64,000 nt of DNA from Liolophura sinensis. Lineage: Eukaryota > Mollusca > Polyplacophora > Chitonida > Chitonidae. The DNA is taken from assembly GCF_032854445.1 (NCBI RefSeq), contig NC_088303.1, forward strand, positions 25,181,501 to 25,245,500, read 5' to 3'. Made by a program: the position numbers and the translations under genes. Position 1 is the stretch's first letter; the number at the start of each line of letters is the position of its first letter. The notes beneath the pieces were generated by a model, which searched no databases, was not told where the DNA came from, and saw only the letters and a list, made by a program, of their open reading frames with translations. This document shows, piece by piece, positions 39,101-48,367 of the stretch.

Positions 39101-39459
39101 GGCATAAAGCATAATAAAATAAATGAAGAAATGCATCAGTTGTTTTGCCAGGGGATGTAACTCTGGCCTTTTTGCTGTTGTAGGATTTGTCTAAGATGAA
39201 AATCGGAACAGCTCATCGAAATAAGATTTGGAAAGAGTTGTTGGATTTCCGCCGCACAGCAGACATTGTCAACAGCCAATCACAGGCCATGGATAGGACA
39301 TCCAGTTCTACATCCACTATCAGCCTGAACTCGCAGTCGAGTACTTACTGCCCGGGATACTTTGAGGTCACTCGATACACCTTCAAACACACCGTGTCAT
39401 TAACAAAGGAGGATCACGATTACTGCCTGGGCAAGAAACGCCGATCTTCAGACCGTTGA
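18367..39459 (+). CDS. p53/p63/p73 family transcription factor, full gene with two alternative 3' ends
   Basis: Thirteen common or alternative exons join with consistent phases. From ATG 18410 they encode a 585-residue SAM-containing form or a 431-residue short form. Domains: transactivation motif F23-W27-L30; acidic segment 38-75; PPPY WW-ligand at 109-112; DNA-binding domain about 128-325; basic nuclear signal KKRK 342-345; tetramerisation domain about 350-390; SAM domain about 463-518 in the long form. Zinc ligands are C204, H207, C266 and C270. Equivalents of the human p53 hotspots R175, G245, R248, R249, R273 and R282 are all kept (R203, G273, R276, R277, R300, R309). Intron positions match vertebrate p53-family genes, e.g. 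TWT|YSD. Invertebrates commonly make p53-like and p63/p73-like products from one gene, as seen here. The product is a nuclear sequence-specific activator in DNA-damage response and germline protection. Confidence 0.97.
19732..19846 (+). CDS. p53-family exon, acidic N-terminal segment
   Basis: Residues 37-75. The acceptor follows a long T tract; donor CTG|GTAAGT. Rich in Asp/Glu (SNEEEETT) and tyrosine, so probably a second transactivation segment. Recognised by phase and position rather than by sequence similarity. Confidence 0.8.
20800..20870 (+). repeat. Short diverged SINE fragment
   Basis: TTCCTCCCACCATCATGTTG followed by GTGAAATA resembles the 3' half of the SINE family. Too short for certainty. 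Confidence 0.35.
21103..21131. repeat. (AT)n microsatellite
   Basis: Uninterrupted run of about 14 AT dinucleotides in a p53-family intron. Confidence 0.95.
21721..21740. repeat. (CAGT)5 microsatellite
   Basis: Five perfect CAGT tetranucleotides in the same intron. Confidence 0.95.
22278..22297. promoter_or_regulatory. Candidate full p53 response element
   Basis: Two adjacent decamers with no spacer: AAGCATGTCT fits RRRCWWGYYY at 10/10 and GGGCATGTCA at 9/10. A third perfect decamer, GAACATGTTT, lies at 22325-22334. The element sits in the intron between the acidic exon and the exon at 24429, upstream of a candidate alternative first exon. Caveat: ACATGT-like strings are common in this genome, but two abutting half sites are not. 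Confidence 0.6.
22496..22534 (+). CDS. Candidate alternative first exon of a delta-N isoform
   Basis: Two successive ATGs open a 13-codon frame ([13 protein letters not shown]) that ends at a consensus donor, CGG|GTGAGT, in phase 0. The next constitutive exon (24429) begins in phase 0, so the splice would remove the MDM2/transactivation exons and keep the DNA-binding, tetramerisation and C-terminal parts. Vertebrate delta-N p73 and p63 also begin with a unique peptide of 13-14 residues made from an internal promoter. The peptide itself does not resemble theirs, so the call rests on position, phase, donor quality and the upstream response element. N-terminally truncated p63/73 transcripts are known from mussels. 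Confidence 0.45.
24429..24515 (+). CDS. p53-family exon, linker before the DNA-binding domain
   Basis: Residues 76-104, [20 protein letters not shown] then SSASPYHDG. Acceptor TTCTCAG, donor GGT|GTAAGT, phase 0 on both sides. The Ser/Pro-rich composition fits the disordered linker. Confidence 0.85.
24864..24931 (+). CDS. p53-family exon with PPPY motif
   Basis: Residues 105-126 plus two bases of codon 127: a proline-rich segment starting [16 protein letters not shown] is a WW-domain ligand, of the kind p63/p73 use to bind YAP or Itch/Nedd4 ligases, although in vertebrates it lies C-terminal. Donor CAA|GTAAGT. Confidence 0.88.
26957..27035 (+). CDS. p53-family exon, start of DNA-binding domain
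   Basis: Residues 127-153, including [20 protein letters not shown], which corresponds to the vertebrate YPGPHHFEVTF...SATWT block. Acceptor CCACAG, donor ACA|GTGAGT. The intron position after TWT equals the vertebrate exon 4/5 boundary. Confidence 0.95.
27221..27502. repeat. 94-bp triplication covering a 3' splice site and exon start
   Basis: Three direct copies begin at 27221, 27315 and 27409. Each contains the intron end, the polypyrimidine tract and the first 25-30 bases of the DNA-binding-domain exon. Copy 3 is the real exon. Copy 1 keeps a TTTTAG acceptor (exon-like start 27282) but its frame reads [12 protein letters not shown] and then a stop. Copy 2 has AC in place of AG at the splice site. 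Confidence 0.92.
27469..27655 (+). CDS. p53-family exon, central DNA-binding domain
   Basis: Residues 154-215 plus one base, starting [20 protein letters not shown] and including VVKRCPNH with zinc ligands C204 and H207 and the R175-equivalent R203. Acceptor TTTCAG at the third copy of the local triplication; donor AAA|GTGAGC. Confidence 0.96.
28943..29053 (+). CDS. p53-family exon, DNA-binding domain
   Basis: Residues 216-252 plus one base, containing [20 protein letters not shown] then QSVVIP, the equivalent of the vertebrate HLIRVEGN...TGRQSV block. Acceptor TTCTCAG, donor AAG|GTATGG. Confidence 0.96.
29074..29092. repeat. (GA)n microsatellite close to a splice donor
   Basis: About nine GA units starting 20 bases after the donor of the preceding exon. 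Confidence 0.95.
29540..29645 (+). CDS. p53-family exon with zinc and DNA-contact motif
   Basis: Residues 253-287 plus two bases, including [16 protein letters not shown]266 and C270 are zinc ligands; R276 and R277 equal human R248 and R249. Pro replaces the Met246 of vertebrates, which I recall as usual in molluscs. Acceptor TTGCAG, donor AGA|GTAAGT. Confidence 0.97.
29700..29950 (+). repeat. tRNA-derived SINE, diverged near-full copy
   Basis: Plus-strand copy inside a p53-family intron. It has the GTGGCTTAGTGGTTAGCG head (box A), the TTCTAGTCC box B relic, the CCAGGCTCTGCC and CACAGTGCTGGCC blocks, and lacks the AAATAAAT tail. Confidence 0.75.
30056..30168 (+). CDS. p53-family exon, end of DNA-binding domain
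   Basis: Residues 288-325 plus one base, with [17 protein letters not shown], in which R300 and R309 equal human R273 and R282. It ends in a Lys/Pro-rich linker. Acceptor TTGCAG, donor AAG|GTATTT. Confidence 0.97.
30584..30672 (+). CDS. p53-family exon with nuclear localisation signal
   Basis: Residues 326-355, ending [20 protein letters not shown] is the basic nuclear signal and DEDTYTLT opens the tetramerisation domain. Acceptor TGTCAG, donor ACC|GTGAGT. Confidence 0.95.
30865..30986 (+). CDS. p53-family exon, tetramerisation domain
   Basis: Residues 356-395 plus two bases, [20 protein letters not shown] followed by [15 protein letters not shown]. This is the core tetramerisation helix, close to p73. 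Donor AAAAC|GTAAGT in phase 2, which suits both the acceptor at 31925 and the one at 37963. Confidence 0.96.
31925..32033 (+). CDS. Alternative terminal exon, short p53-like C-terminus
   Basis: A TTTCAG acceptor at the right phase gives T396 to K431 and then TAA at 32031-32033. The tail is Lys-rich ([14 protein letters not shown]), like the basic C-terminal tail of p53. Use of this exon would omit the SAM domain. A poly-A tract signal AATAAA follows at 32641. Mussels and clams are known to make p53-like and p63/73-like mRNAs that differ in just this way. Confidence 0.88.
32641..32646 (+). promoter_or_regulatory. Polyadenylation signal for the short isoform
   Basis: AATAAA about 610 bases after the alternative stop codon; the first canonical signal I see downstream. 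Confidence 0.5.
34140..34530. repeat. Degenerate minisatellite of about 40 bp
   Basis: Imperfect copies of AGTGATAGTAATGGTAACTA followed by AGACGAAGACTGGA-like sequence. Five to eight copies depending on how much divergence is accepted. Confidence 0.8.
35540..36190. repeat. Long degenerate array of about 30-bp units
   Basis: Many imperfect copies of a unit built on CATAAGCCTGAGAAGTACAC with a variable ATGTGTGC-like spacer. The open frames on both strands here (e.g. minus 35888-36247) come from the repeat. Confidence 0.8.
36680..36884. repeat. 41-bp tandem repeat, five copies
   Basis: Copies begin at 36680, 36721, 36762, 36803 and 36844, nearly identical. Each carries AATGATGTCATAACG, which resembles a CREB/ATF-type bZIP site, and a GAGCTC palindrome. 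Confidence 0.93.
37330..37460. repeat. 20-bp tandem repeat with splice-acceptor-like units
   Basis: About six copies of a unit close to GTCACATTTGTTTTCAGT. Several contain a pyrimidine run ending in CAG, so the array offers repeated decoy acceptors about 500 bp before the true acceptor at 37963. Confidence 0.88.
37963..38163 (+). CDS. p53-family exon, linker of the SAM isoform
   Basis: Residues 396-462 plus two bases: a Ser/Thr/Pro/Asn-rich linker ([18 protein letters not shown] and later [12 protein letters not shown]). Acceptor TTTACAG, donor AAA|GTAAAT. Joins the tetramerisation exon in phase. Confidence 0.9.
38530..38623 (+). CDS. p53-family exon, first half of SAM domain
   Basis: Residues 463-494, [20 protein letters not shown] and [12 protein letters not shown], a typical SAM N-terminal half as in p63/p73 alpha. 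Acceptor TTTCAG, donor GAG|GTAACA. Confidence 0.95.
39184..39459 (+). CDS. p53-family last exon, end of SAM domain and C-terminal tail
   Basis: Residues 495-585 and stop TGA at 39457-39459. It starts [20 protein letters not shown] (last SAM helices), then a Ser/Thr-rich stretch, then [15 protein letters not shown], which sits where vertebrate p63/p73 alpha have FRVRHTITIPN in the transactivation-inhibitory segment. It ends in basic GKKRRSSDR. Confidence 0.95.
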   Translation, partial: DLSKMKIGTAHRNKIWKELLDFRRTADIVNSQSQAMDRTSSSTSTISLNSQSSTYCPGYFEVTRYTFKHTVSLTKEDHDYCLGKKRRSSDR

Positions 39460-39749
39460 TCATTATGACCCCTGATCATTATGACCCCAGTGTGCAAAAC
39501 CATGAATGTTTGGCCAATGAAACATCCATTTTTGTTGCAATATTTTGGACTGAAAGAGCCATTAATGAGCAGCATTCATCCATCTTGAATGTCTCCTGTA
39601 TGAGAGTTGTCATAGTAATTTTTCCATAACTGTGTTGTGGTTGAATGAAATCATTTTTATAGGGGCCTAGCCAGCATGAAATCACCTTCTTTACCAACTT
39701 CCTGTGAGAAATAACCTTTAGGTTGCACGACTTATGCATTCTTTGTCTT

Positions 39750-39755
39750 AATAAA
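39750..39755 (+). promoter_or_regulatory. Polyadenylation signal of the p53-family gene
   Basis: AATAAA about 290 bases after the stop codon. Others lie further on (e.g. near 39813), so the real 3' end may be longer. Confidence 0.5.
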
Positions 39756-40434
39756 GTCGTAATGAAGTGAGCAAGTCGAAAATGAGAGTATCAAATTACT
39801 AATGTTATACCATAATAAACTTCTGAGGCGCAATGGTTAATGTATATAGTCAAATCCATCTTTAAGTTTACAAAAATAGTCTGGGTCCCTATTGTGGCTT
39901 GTTTGTTGAGGAAAACTCAAGTGTATTTGTCCTGGTTAAGTGTGTGTGATACATACGCAAAGTATTTATGCGCTGTTTTAAGTATTTCCTTATTGTAAGT
40001 ATGAATATGACACAGAGAGTTTTGCATTTCCCCATGTGTTCAAACAATGGTAAACTTACCATTCAAAAAGCGAAATCCGTCCATCTCTTTAAAGAGAGAT
40101 AGAGATCAACTTATTTGTTCCTGTGTATCTTCATTGTTTTTTTTAATTTGTTAACTTTTCCTACTGTATCACCATATAAATATAGTATATAACAATCCAA
40201 GTACATTCCGCATAGCTTGTAAATATTGAAAAAATAGAGTTGACAAAAATGCCACCAAATCTAATGTATCTTCATGGGTTTTGTTTCTTATTTTTTTCTT
40301 TATTGAGTATTTTACATACTTTTTATGGAAGATATAGAAAACACTGCTGTTTTCAGAAATAACCAGTATTTTCCAGTTGGAATTCACAGCAAAGTTTTAT
40401 TGTTTTGGCTTTTAGTTTTGTTGTGGCCTTAAAG

Positions 40435-40468
40435 GGACATGTTAGAAGCATGTCTTAGTAACATGTCA
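40435..40468. promoter_or_regulatory. Cluster of p53-like half sites downstream of the gene
   Basis: GGACATGTTA (9/10 to RRRCWWGYYY), one-base spacer, AAGCATGTCT (10/10), then TAACATGTCA (8/10). It lies about 1 kb after the p53-family stop. Weaker case than 22278 because CATG strings are common. Confidence 0.35.
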
Positions 40469-41371
40469 ACATTTTTGTTTTGTTACCTTTGTAAAACTTT
40501 TCAAAATCTTAAAACTTAGAGCACTGTGAGGTGTTATGTTCATAGCTTTTACCACATAAATGGTTCATGCCAAAAGAGATGGTTAGATGAAGTAAATTAA
40601 AACTGTGCTGACTTAAAACTTACAAGAGATGAAATGACCTTATTTTGTTAAGTACATGTACCTTATGTACTGTATTTGTTTTTTGTTTTTTTTTGTTTTT
40701 TTGGATTAATTTGTATGAATATCAGGGAAATCAACGGTACACGATGTATGTTGGACCAAGAAACACATTTGGCAACTTTCTAGTTTATGGGCTGAATGTT
40801 TAGATTTAAATAAATGTTTATTAGCAGTGACAGGTGCTTTCCTCATGTTCAAAAGGGTATTTATACCTAGAATGCAATGCCCTCCACATCCCAATGATTT
40901 AAACAGTTGTGTTAGGGCCCCATTATGGTGGTTAGCAATGTGTTAGAGGTTTGTTCCAATAATAGAGAGGATGCCGCTTAGTTCAAGTAGGGATTTGCAT
41001 ACTGCATCAAATAGTGAAGCACTGGTATATGCTGTCACGGAGAGTTATTGTGTTGGAACCGGAGCAGAGGATTTCTGTTATGATCGTAAGAATTTGTATT
41101 TGCAAGTGTGTTATTTGGGAGGGGAATACACGGTATCATGCACTGCCGATATCATGCACACCCGATCATCATATTCATTGGGCTCACGACATCCGGAGTA
41201 CATACATGTACATACGAATTCACATACTGCAGGTATATTGGTCAAACGTTGGAGACTTTTTTTTCAAAATGGCGACCAAATATTATAAAGGTCACGTGAG
41301 ACAAGGTGCTGCAATCAAATCACAATTCCATCGCGTTTATTACTCAAAGATTCCGTCCATGTACCATTTAA

Positions 41372-41395
41372 TTTTTTTTTTTTTTTTTTTTTTTT
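41372..41395. repeat. Poly-T run
   Basis: Twenty-four consecutive T; may be the tail of a minus-strand insertion. Confidence 0.95.
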
Positions 41396-42899
41396 ACACT
41401 TCAATGTTATGTTATACATGAAGATATTGAGGTGTGTCCCTTAACAGCAAGATATTCACCTTCTGAAAAAGTCCATTTTAAGCTCACGAAGTGAAAAACT
41501 GTGTGCAGTTATTTGTAATGGCCTTGACGTTTAGAGCTTTTGTGCTACATGAAGTTTCAGGACATAGCTGGAGCAAGCGTTGGTCCCCCCCAATGCATTG
41601 GTGTGACGCTAAAATAACTGTAGTATGCGTCCTCGTGCAGTCCACAAACAATAATGCTGTTCCGAACGAGACACGCCACAAATTCAGCGGAATCCTCGAG
41701 AGTAGCAGTACCTTCGCACGTAAAGGGGAAACATGTCAGCAGGTTTCTTGAAAGATAATTTTCTTAATTGTATGGCCTTTCCTGAAAAAGTGTGAAAAAA
41801 CTGTCCATTACATGTACCTAGAAAAAGCCTGTTTCGTCACAAGCATTGCTCTACATAAACTGACGAATTACAGTGTAAATTGCTGCAAATGAAATTTTTG
41901 CTCTATGACCAATTCATACTGACATTTTTGGAAGATTTGAATACATGTGTAATGTAGGGGTCTTTTGGCATTATCAATGCCAGTTATGTATATATACTAA
42001 AGAGTTCGAACGCTCTTGGATACAGCGTTAAACGCTAATCAGTCGAATCAAGACCAGTCATGCACATTTCTCTGCAAGTTCTGTCTTAATATAGGTCTAT
42101 ATACTGTGGGTCCAGTCGTTTTAGGTGCAAATTCTCGGCAAAAAAGTATCAGGAATTTGGGACTGGCTAACCCTAATGACAGTGTCACATTTGAACTCGG
42201 CACACATGGTGACTGTTCATCCCCGCCAAGGTATCTCGTCATACTCGCCTTGTGCGTCAAAACACCTTTGAGAACAGTTAATTTGTAAGTAGACTTACCT
42301 ACATTACAAAATTACACTTTCAGCTTATTTCTTGGCTGTTTTCTTTTTCACCCTCTGTGTTCATTGTATACGGTGTACCCGACATGTATGTAATATATGT
42401 GCTCAAACTGACCAGATGTGCATGTATGGAAGCACAAGCTTTCAGTTCCTCTGGCTTTTCTTTGTAAATGGTAATTACCAGATTTGTCTTGAGTGGAAGC
42501 TAAGTTTATGCATCACTTAGAAATTGAGATAAAGGATCAATGATAAAATGATCATTTCAATAACCGGTTGTTCAGCTTTGCAATTTATATAGCGCATTAT
42601 ATAGAGGATTACGATGTGTATCATGTGTTTGTTGCGCAGTAATAAAAGTGAATGTTTTTCAAAGTAATTTGTGTATCTTTTGTGTTATGCTGAAGAAATC
42701 GTGTAAAAGTATATATATATGTATCTTAACATTTTTAGAAGAAACTTGTGCGATTTCTATATTGATTTGGACGTGATTTTACACCGACCACCGAGAACAG
42801 TTCTTGCGACGACGGCAAAGTTTGTTAAACGATGGTTTTAACCTCCGTCATTGGTTCCAGTTTCCATTGAGAGGGACGCCTTGAATGACTGAGACATGA

Positions 42900-43003
42900 G
42901 TTATAGTTCTGCCGGTTTTCTCCCACCATAATGCTGGCCGCCGTCGTATGAGTGAAATATTCTTGAGTACGGCGTAAAACACCAATGAAATAAATAAATA
43001 TAC
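42900..43003 (+). repeat. tRNA-derived SINE, 3' half
   Basis: Plus-strand 5'-truncated copy that is close to the family consensus: CCATAATGCTGGCCGCCGTC, GTGAAATATTCTTGAGTACG, GCGTAAAACACCAAT and an AAATAAATAAATA tail. Confidence 0.88.
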
Positions 43004-44333
43004 CTCTGCCAAAGAGAATACTTTTGCCGGCGCCTAGTGGCCGTGGTCTGTCGGCAGTTCTCTAAAGATCAATGTGGATGAAATGTTGTGCAAAGATTGG
43101 GTTGATCTTCGGTCAAACACCAATCCACTGAATTTCTGTGGTGGTTTGGAACTGGACTTAAGGCTATTTTAAACGATATGTTACGAGATGGACGAAACTG
43201 AAGAGAATTCTCACTTTGTAGGACTAGAACTTGTTCATTTAACCGTTAGGGTTTGGGCTCTTGGAGTGCCTTCGCCAAATTGACAGAGGATTTACGTCCA
43301 TGCACCTGTATACACGTCTATGAGAAATTTCCATGCGCTCTATCCCGCATGTATGGACATGAAGTGATGACATGCATGGCCCTCAAATTGTCAGAAAACA
43401 TCAGGCATGCAGTGCTGTGAAAGCAGGAATGGGACGGGCTGTGAAAACCTCGAAAAGCCTGCATTAAAAAAAAAACATTTTCAGACCCAGGAAAGCCTTG
43501 TTCTTTTTTTTTTTTATAGTTATACCCGAAAAAGGCTCGAGTGTCATCTCAGTTGACACACACTGTGAACAGAAACATAGATAGAGCACAGAACCAACTG
43601 GAGTCACTTTTATTCATGTACATGCACAGAGATCCTCTTGAAAAATTCTCTGCAATTATACATGATGCTTAATATTATGTACCTTCCAGCTTGTATTGCA
43701 ATGTTTATGGAAACTGTGGGCCTGGAAATTGAAATTGCTAAAGTGGACAAACCCCGTGAAGGTTTTAAAACAGATGTAGAAAAGTGATCTTAGTGGTTGG
43801 GACAACCCTGCTTTCAGGGATGATTCCTGTTTGAATGGAGATGTCAGACTTTGCAGTATACATCAGAAGCTCCATTTAAATCAGGGGAGCCAATTTCATC
43901 TCCGCTTTGTGTTCCAGTGACACGTCATTGCAGATTTGTTGGAATTGCTAGCAGTTTGCTGTAAAAGGAGACAGCGCCGTGGTCTGGCCGGGTTGGTGTT
44001 GAATGCAAACCTTGAAACTCAAAACCACGTTTTTTGTATACGATCAACGGTTTAAAATCATGCATAATTTTGCATAAAGCTTTGCGACACAGATCCCTGT
44101 TTGTTCATGGATTGAATTCGTAATTTCTGGCAACGTTTAGTTCGGTCTGGCCATGGAAATTTACCTATGGCTGTTCGTATATGAATATAGGAGTTGACTG
44201 ACCTGATATTTAACCGTGACCTGCCAGTTCATTGTCCCTGGTGTGTTTATCTATAACCCTTGTCATCTGACAGATGTTAACTTTTAGAAAATTATAGTAT
44301 TTTAGAGTAAAGCTTAACAAAAATCCTATTAAA

Positions 44334-44516
44334 ATGGATAGTTTAGACGATCTTAAGGAAGAAGTTACGATTGTCCAAAGGAATATGGAGTTATATATAT
44401 ATGTAATTAACCATATCGTGACGAGACAACTGTACAGGACGGATTGTATAGAACTCATTTGGAATGTAGATTTTGAATTAAGACTATACAGGAAAATTAG
44501 ACTCAATGAAAATTGA
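44334..44516 (+). other. Small open frame of 60 codons, unknown
   Basis: Begins AAAATGG, a good start context, and encodes an acidic start MDSLDDLKEEVTIVQRNMEL with a charged, non-repetitive body. An AATAAA follows at about 44588. No family is recognised and nothing around it supports transcription. It may be a small intronless gene, a mobile-element relic or chance. Confidence 0.2.
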
Positions 44517-44964
44517 GCAATTTGGCCGTTGTGTTAACGCTTTCAGTCTATTTCGTTTTTGTCGATTTTTTCGTGTCGACTTGTGGAATAAAAATATGAA
44601 AAAAGCTATTTAATAACGCACAGTGTGAACGTGGCTTATGAAATGGAGCGTGTCGCATTTGTATTTCGACGAATCGATACGACAAATCGCACTGGCTGAA
44701 CCCCGGGTGTTAAATTGAAATTATTCTGTTCTCGTTTAACACTTTACATGCCTTGCGTGTATGGGTACGACAAATTGCACTTTGAATGGGGTTTTATACA
44801 GACAAACAGGAAGTCCGTTCGCACTCGGCAACCAAATAAAATTTGATTTGATGCCAATAAATCAGTTCTGGCAAAAGTCCCAGAGTACAGAATAATATGA
44901 ATAAATAGTGATATTTATATATTGCACGCATGTTGTTACAGCAGCTCAAGCGGTTGTATGTGCC

Positions 44965-45080
44965 TTGGGTTTCCCTCAGACTCTACCTGGTTTCATCCAA
45001 CCATAATGCTGTCAGTCGTCGTACAAGTGTAATATTCTTGGCTTCGGCGTAAACACCAATCAAATAAATGAATGAATAAA
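44965..45080 (+). repeat. tRNA-derived SINE, 3' half
   Basis: Plus-strand truncated and diverged copy: CAACCATAATGCTGTCAGTC, AATATTCTTGGCTTCGGCGT and an AAATAAATGAATGAATAAAT tail. Confidence 0.82.
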
Positions 45081-46352
45081 TCATATTGTTACCGTTAATA
45101 GTTTCAGTATAAGGAACTTTAAGTTTAGGACGATATGAGGTATGATAGCGAGAACAATTCGTCTCATACTCCTTTTATAGTACATATATATCTTATTTGC
45201 CTTAATAAAGAAATAAAAGTGACAGTGTTAGTGTTTGATATATTTATTATAAGATTTGGGGCCCGATCCGTTTAATTTCACAGCGTATGCATGATGTCCA
45301 AGTAAATACCGAAATATGATAATGGGGTTGCAGTGGAACTGATAGGCCTATACGCATTCTTCACTTTAGCTAAATATAATATCGTTATCAATGTCAGGAA
45401 ATATTGTGCACATATATTAGTGCTTTTATAGACATAATTTATGGAGTTGTTTTCCAGCCCCTTTATATTTATTTACTTGACTGTTATTTAACGCTGCAAG
45501 TTGTTTGTCATTTATATAAGTTTATGAGCGGTTAAAGAAACTGGGGGGAATTACCGCCATTTGCAAGGAAGATGAAAGATCTGACGAATGAAATGGTAAT
45601 GCGGATATAAGGAATTATTACAAAGAGCCAGCGATAATGATATAATTTTGTCAACGTCATATTTTGTAAATGTTTTATTCGGAATTTTATTTTGTGAGCT
45701 GAGATCGAGTCGATGTTTGGGGAATGGTATAAATGAACATGCATGACATTAACTGTACTAGATCTACAACTGAAGGGTTGTGGAGAGGAGCCCTTATACA
45801 TACGACTGTATATTTGCACAATCTAAAACTTGTTAAATTGACAGAATATATGTATCATGTTTTCTGAGCGATGACAGAATAGATAAGACTTAGATTATTA
45901 CCTTACGTTATTCCAACACAATGTACTTTTGGTATTGATTATTTATTTATTGATTGGTCTTTTCAGAGCTGTCAACCGAGACTGGGCCAAAGTAGCGGAA
46001 AAGAAAAAGGACCAGGGACCAGGGACAATTCCTGGTAGTAGGTGCAGAGGGCGAATCCCACAGAAAAAATAGATTTTGTGTTTTTTTAACCCTACTTTGG
46101 AAGCTTTTACTTGTGAGCATGCACGTCGTCATTTTGTCATTATGCGAGGTGCAAACAACAAACAACATTATAAAACATTTTTGTGGCGAAAAAATCGTGA
46201 GGTTTAATACATTGCCTGTGAGGCGGTGACTTTTAATTAAAAAAGCCTATAGTTTTATGTGCGTACATGTGTACGGCGGCTTCAAAATTACGACGAGGGG
46301 AAACCCGGGAATTGTGTTCTTCATAGCATAGTATTAAGATACAGCATGGAAA

Positions 46353-46487
46353 ATGGCGGATCGAGATCGAGTTGACATTGGAGAGTGGTATACGAATTTT
46401 ACTGATGAAGTGAACTTGACGGTTGGAGAGTGCATGGTATATATAAATATGGAACCTGACGGATTGAGAATTGATGATTGGAAGTGA
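46353..46487 (+). other. Small open frame opening at a YY1-like ATGGCG site
   Basis: GGAAAATGGCGGATCG gives a 44-codon frame starting MADRDRVDIGEW. Its first residues resemble those of ClC exon 1 (MADRQKF), and a weak donor (ATG|GTATAT) would leave phase 0, as ClC exon 2 requires. It could be a diverged alternative 5' exon, but the donor is poor and the resemblance is four residues. Confidence 0.2.
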
Positions 46488-46901
46488 TACTAGAATATGA
46501 AAACTGATTGAGTGAGGCTTCGTGAATATGAAAACTGGTGGATACAGAGTTGAAGAGACCTATGAATGGCAATGCCGACTGATAAATTTCCACTGACAAC
46601 AGAACATGCAAGCAACCAAAGCAGAAATTTGCCCTGGGCCGAATGCGCGTCATATATATGTAATGCCAAAGGCCGGCGAGCTGTGGTCTTCATCCTGAGT
46701 ACTGACTGTCCCGCAGACTACGACATATAGAAACTTCAAAGGTGTGTGCACAACTTTTTAAATAGTACAACTTTTTATTTTTGTGAAGTTGCAAAACAGA
46801 CATATCGCAGTTCAAAATAAGCAAAATCACGGACATTGAGAAAATCGGAGAAGGCGCCTGTTTTCTCTGACCAGAGTGAACGTTGATTTATCAAGTTATC
46901 G

Positions 46902-47164
46902 GGACCTCCGCAGCCGAGGGGGTAAGCACGCCAGCACGGCACAATGACCCAGGAGCCTCCCACAAAGATGTGGTCGCTGTGAGTTCAAGTCCAGCTCTTG
47001 CGGCATGGTTTCCTATCCGACCGTTCGTTTGAAGGTCTGTCAACGGTTGTGGGCTTCCCCCGGGCTCTGCTCGGTTTCCGCTCACCATAATGCTGGTCGC
47101 CGTCGCGTAAGTGAGTTACATTCTTGAGTGCGGCTCAAAACACCAGTCAAATAAATAAATAAAT
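46902..47164 (+). repeat. tRNA-derived SINE, full-length diverged copy
   Basis: Plus-strand. ACCTCCGCAGCCGAGGGGGT head, GACCCAGGAGCCTC, GTGAGTTCAAGTCCAGCTC (box B), CCATAATGCTGGTCGCCGTC and an AAATAAATAAATT tail. Confidence 0.88.
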
Positions 47165-47503
47165 TGATAATGTTACGTCAAAACAAAATGACCGTGGCTG
47201 TTTAGGTATGTTTCCATCCCTCTTCCGAAATAATTATGGTTAAATTATATCTTCTTCAAAGACGCGATGTAAAGGACTATGTGACAAGACGTCGTCTATA
47301 GAAGTCATACCATGTTGTTCTCATCGTCATAAATTCATAAATCGATACTTTTTGTGAATAGGCGTGCCCAGGTTAATGTGCTGTAAATTGATCTCTAATG
47401 GTTATACACTATCCATTTGCTGTAAGGTTTCAAGTTTCCTCTGTGCATGTGCATAGCTTTTCAATATAAAACAGAGCTGCAATCTCCTCCCCCTACCCCC
47501 CTA

Positions 47504-47523
47504 CCCCCCCCCCCCCCCCCCCC
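47504..47523. repeat. Poly-C run
   Basis: Twenty consecutive C after a C-rich lead-in. Length is likely to vary between individuals and assemblies. Confidence 0.95.
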
Positions 47524-48160
47524 AGCGTACCGGTACACTATTGCATGTAAGTAGCGGCCCATGTGGACGCAATCTTGAAACACTGGCCTGACAAGGGCAC
47601 AATGCCCTAATACCTGAAGCACAAATGTCCTGAATCCATCTTGATATGTGTATAAGTTTGTATAACATTCATAAGCCCTGTATGCAAAATATACGTCCTA
47701 CATTTGCTTTATCAAAGATAAAGACAAATACAAGCTAAAAACTTTACTAATGTATGCATTATGCAAATTTACCGGATCCAAAAGGTACTTTTTGAAGTCA
47801 CATACATATACTTGTAATTTAATTTGAAACCAAATTTCATGGAAGGTGTATAAATCTGACCTTGAAAGGGTTATTCATATATATGTATGTCAAGATTACC
47901 ATCAAAATACCATGTTCAAACACCATGAATCAACTTGCTAAATATAACGTCTAGACATTCCCGAAAGTTGAAGACACCCATGATGTTTTCTAACAGCACA
48001 CAGCCTAAAGACCCGCATGAATAGAGTTATTCTGTTCTATATATCCATGCAGTACTGAACTTTTGCCTACACGACTGATTTATTGTCTGAAAGTTCAGCT
48101 AGACCGATGAAATATGGGCCTTGAGATAGTTTCATACCTATGCATGTAACATGCATACCT

Positions 48161-48367
48161 TAAATGACCATAAATTTCGTCCATGACTAACTTGCACATT
48201 TTTCCTGATTCTGAGAGTTCTATTGATTTCAGAAAGGTGTTTTGAGGTTTGCTTGGAACATTATATTATTCGCTTGTGATAATATCCTGCAGGAAAAGTT
48301 TCAGCACCAAAAATAATATTTTGTGACATTATTTTGCACTTTTGTGGGAGAAATTTTAGGTCATTTA
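48161..48367 (+). mobile_element. MITE-like element, copy A
   Basis: A block of about 207 bp whose two ends are inverted copies of a TAAATGACCTAAAATTT motif. The interior (GAGAGTTCTATTGATTTCAG, TTTGAGGTTTGCTTGGA) matches three other copies in the window. No coding capacity; probably a non-autonomous DNA transposon. Confidence 0.7.

Noticed and set aside
41014-41421. 135-codon plus-strand frame ending in poly-Phe
   Set aside because: The poly-Phe is the poly-T run at 41372 and the rest shows no family resemblance.
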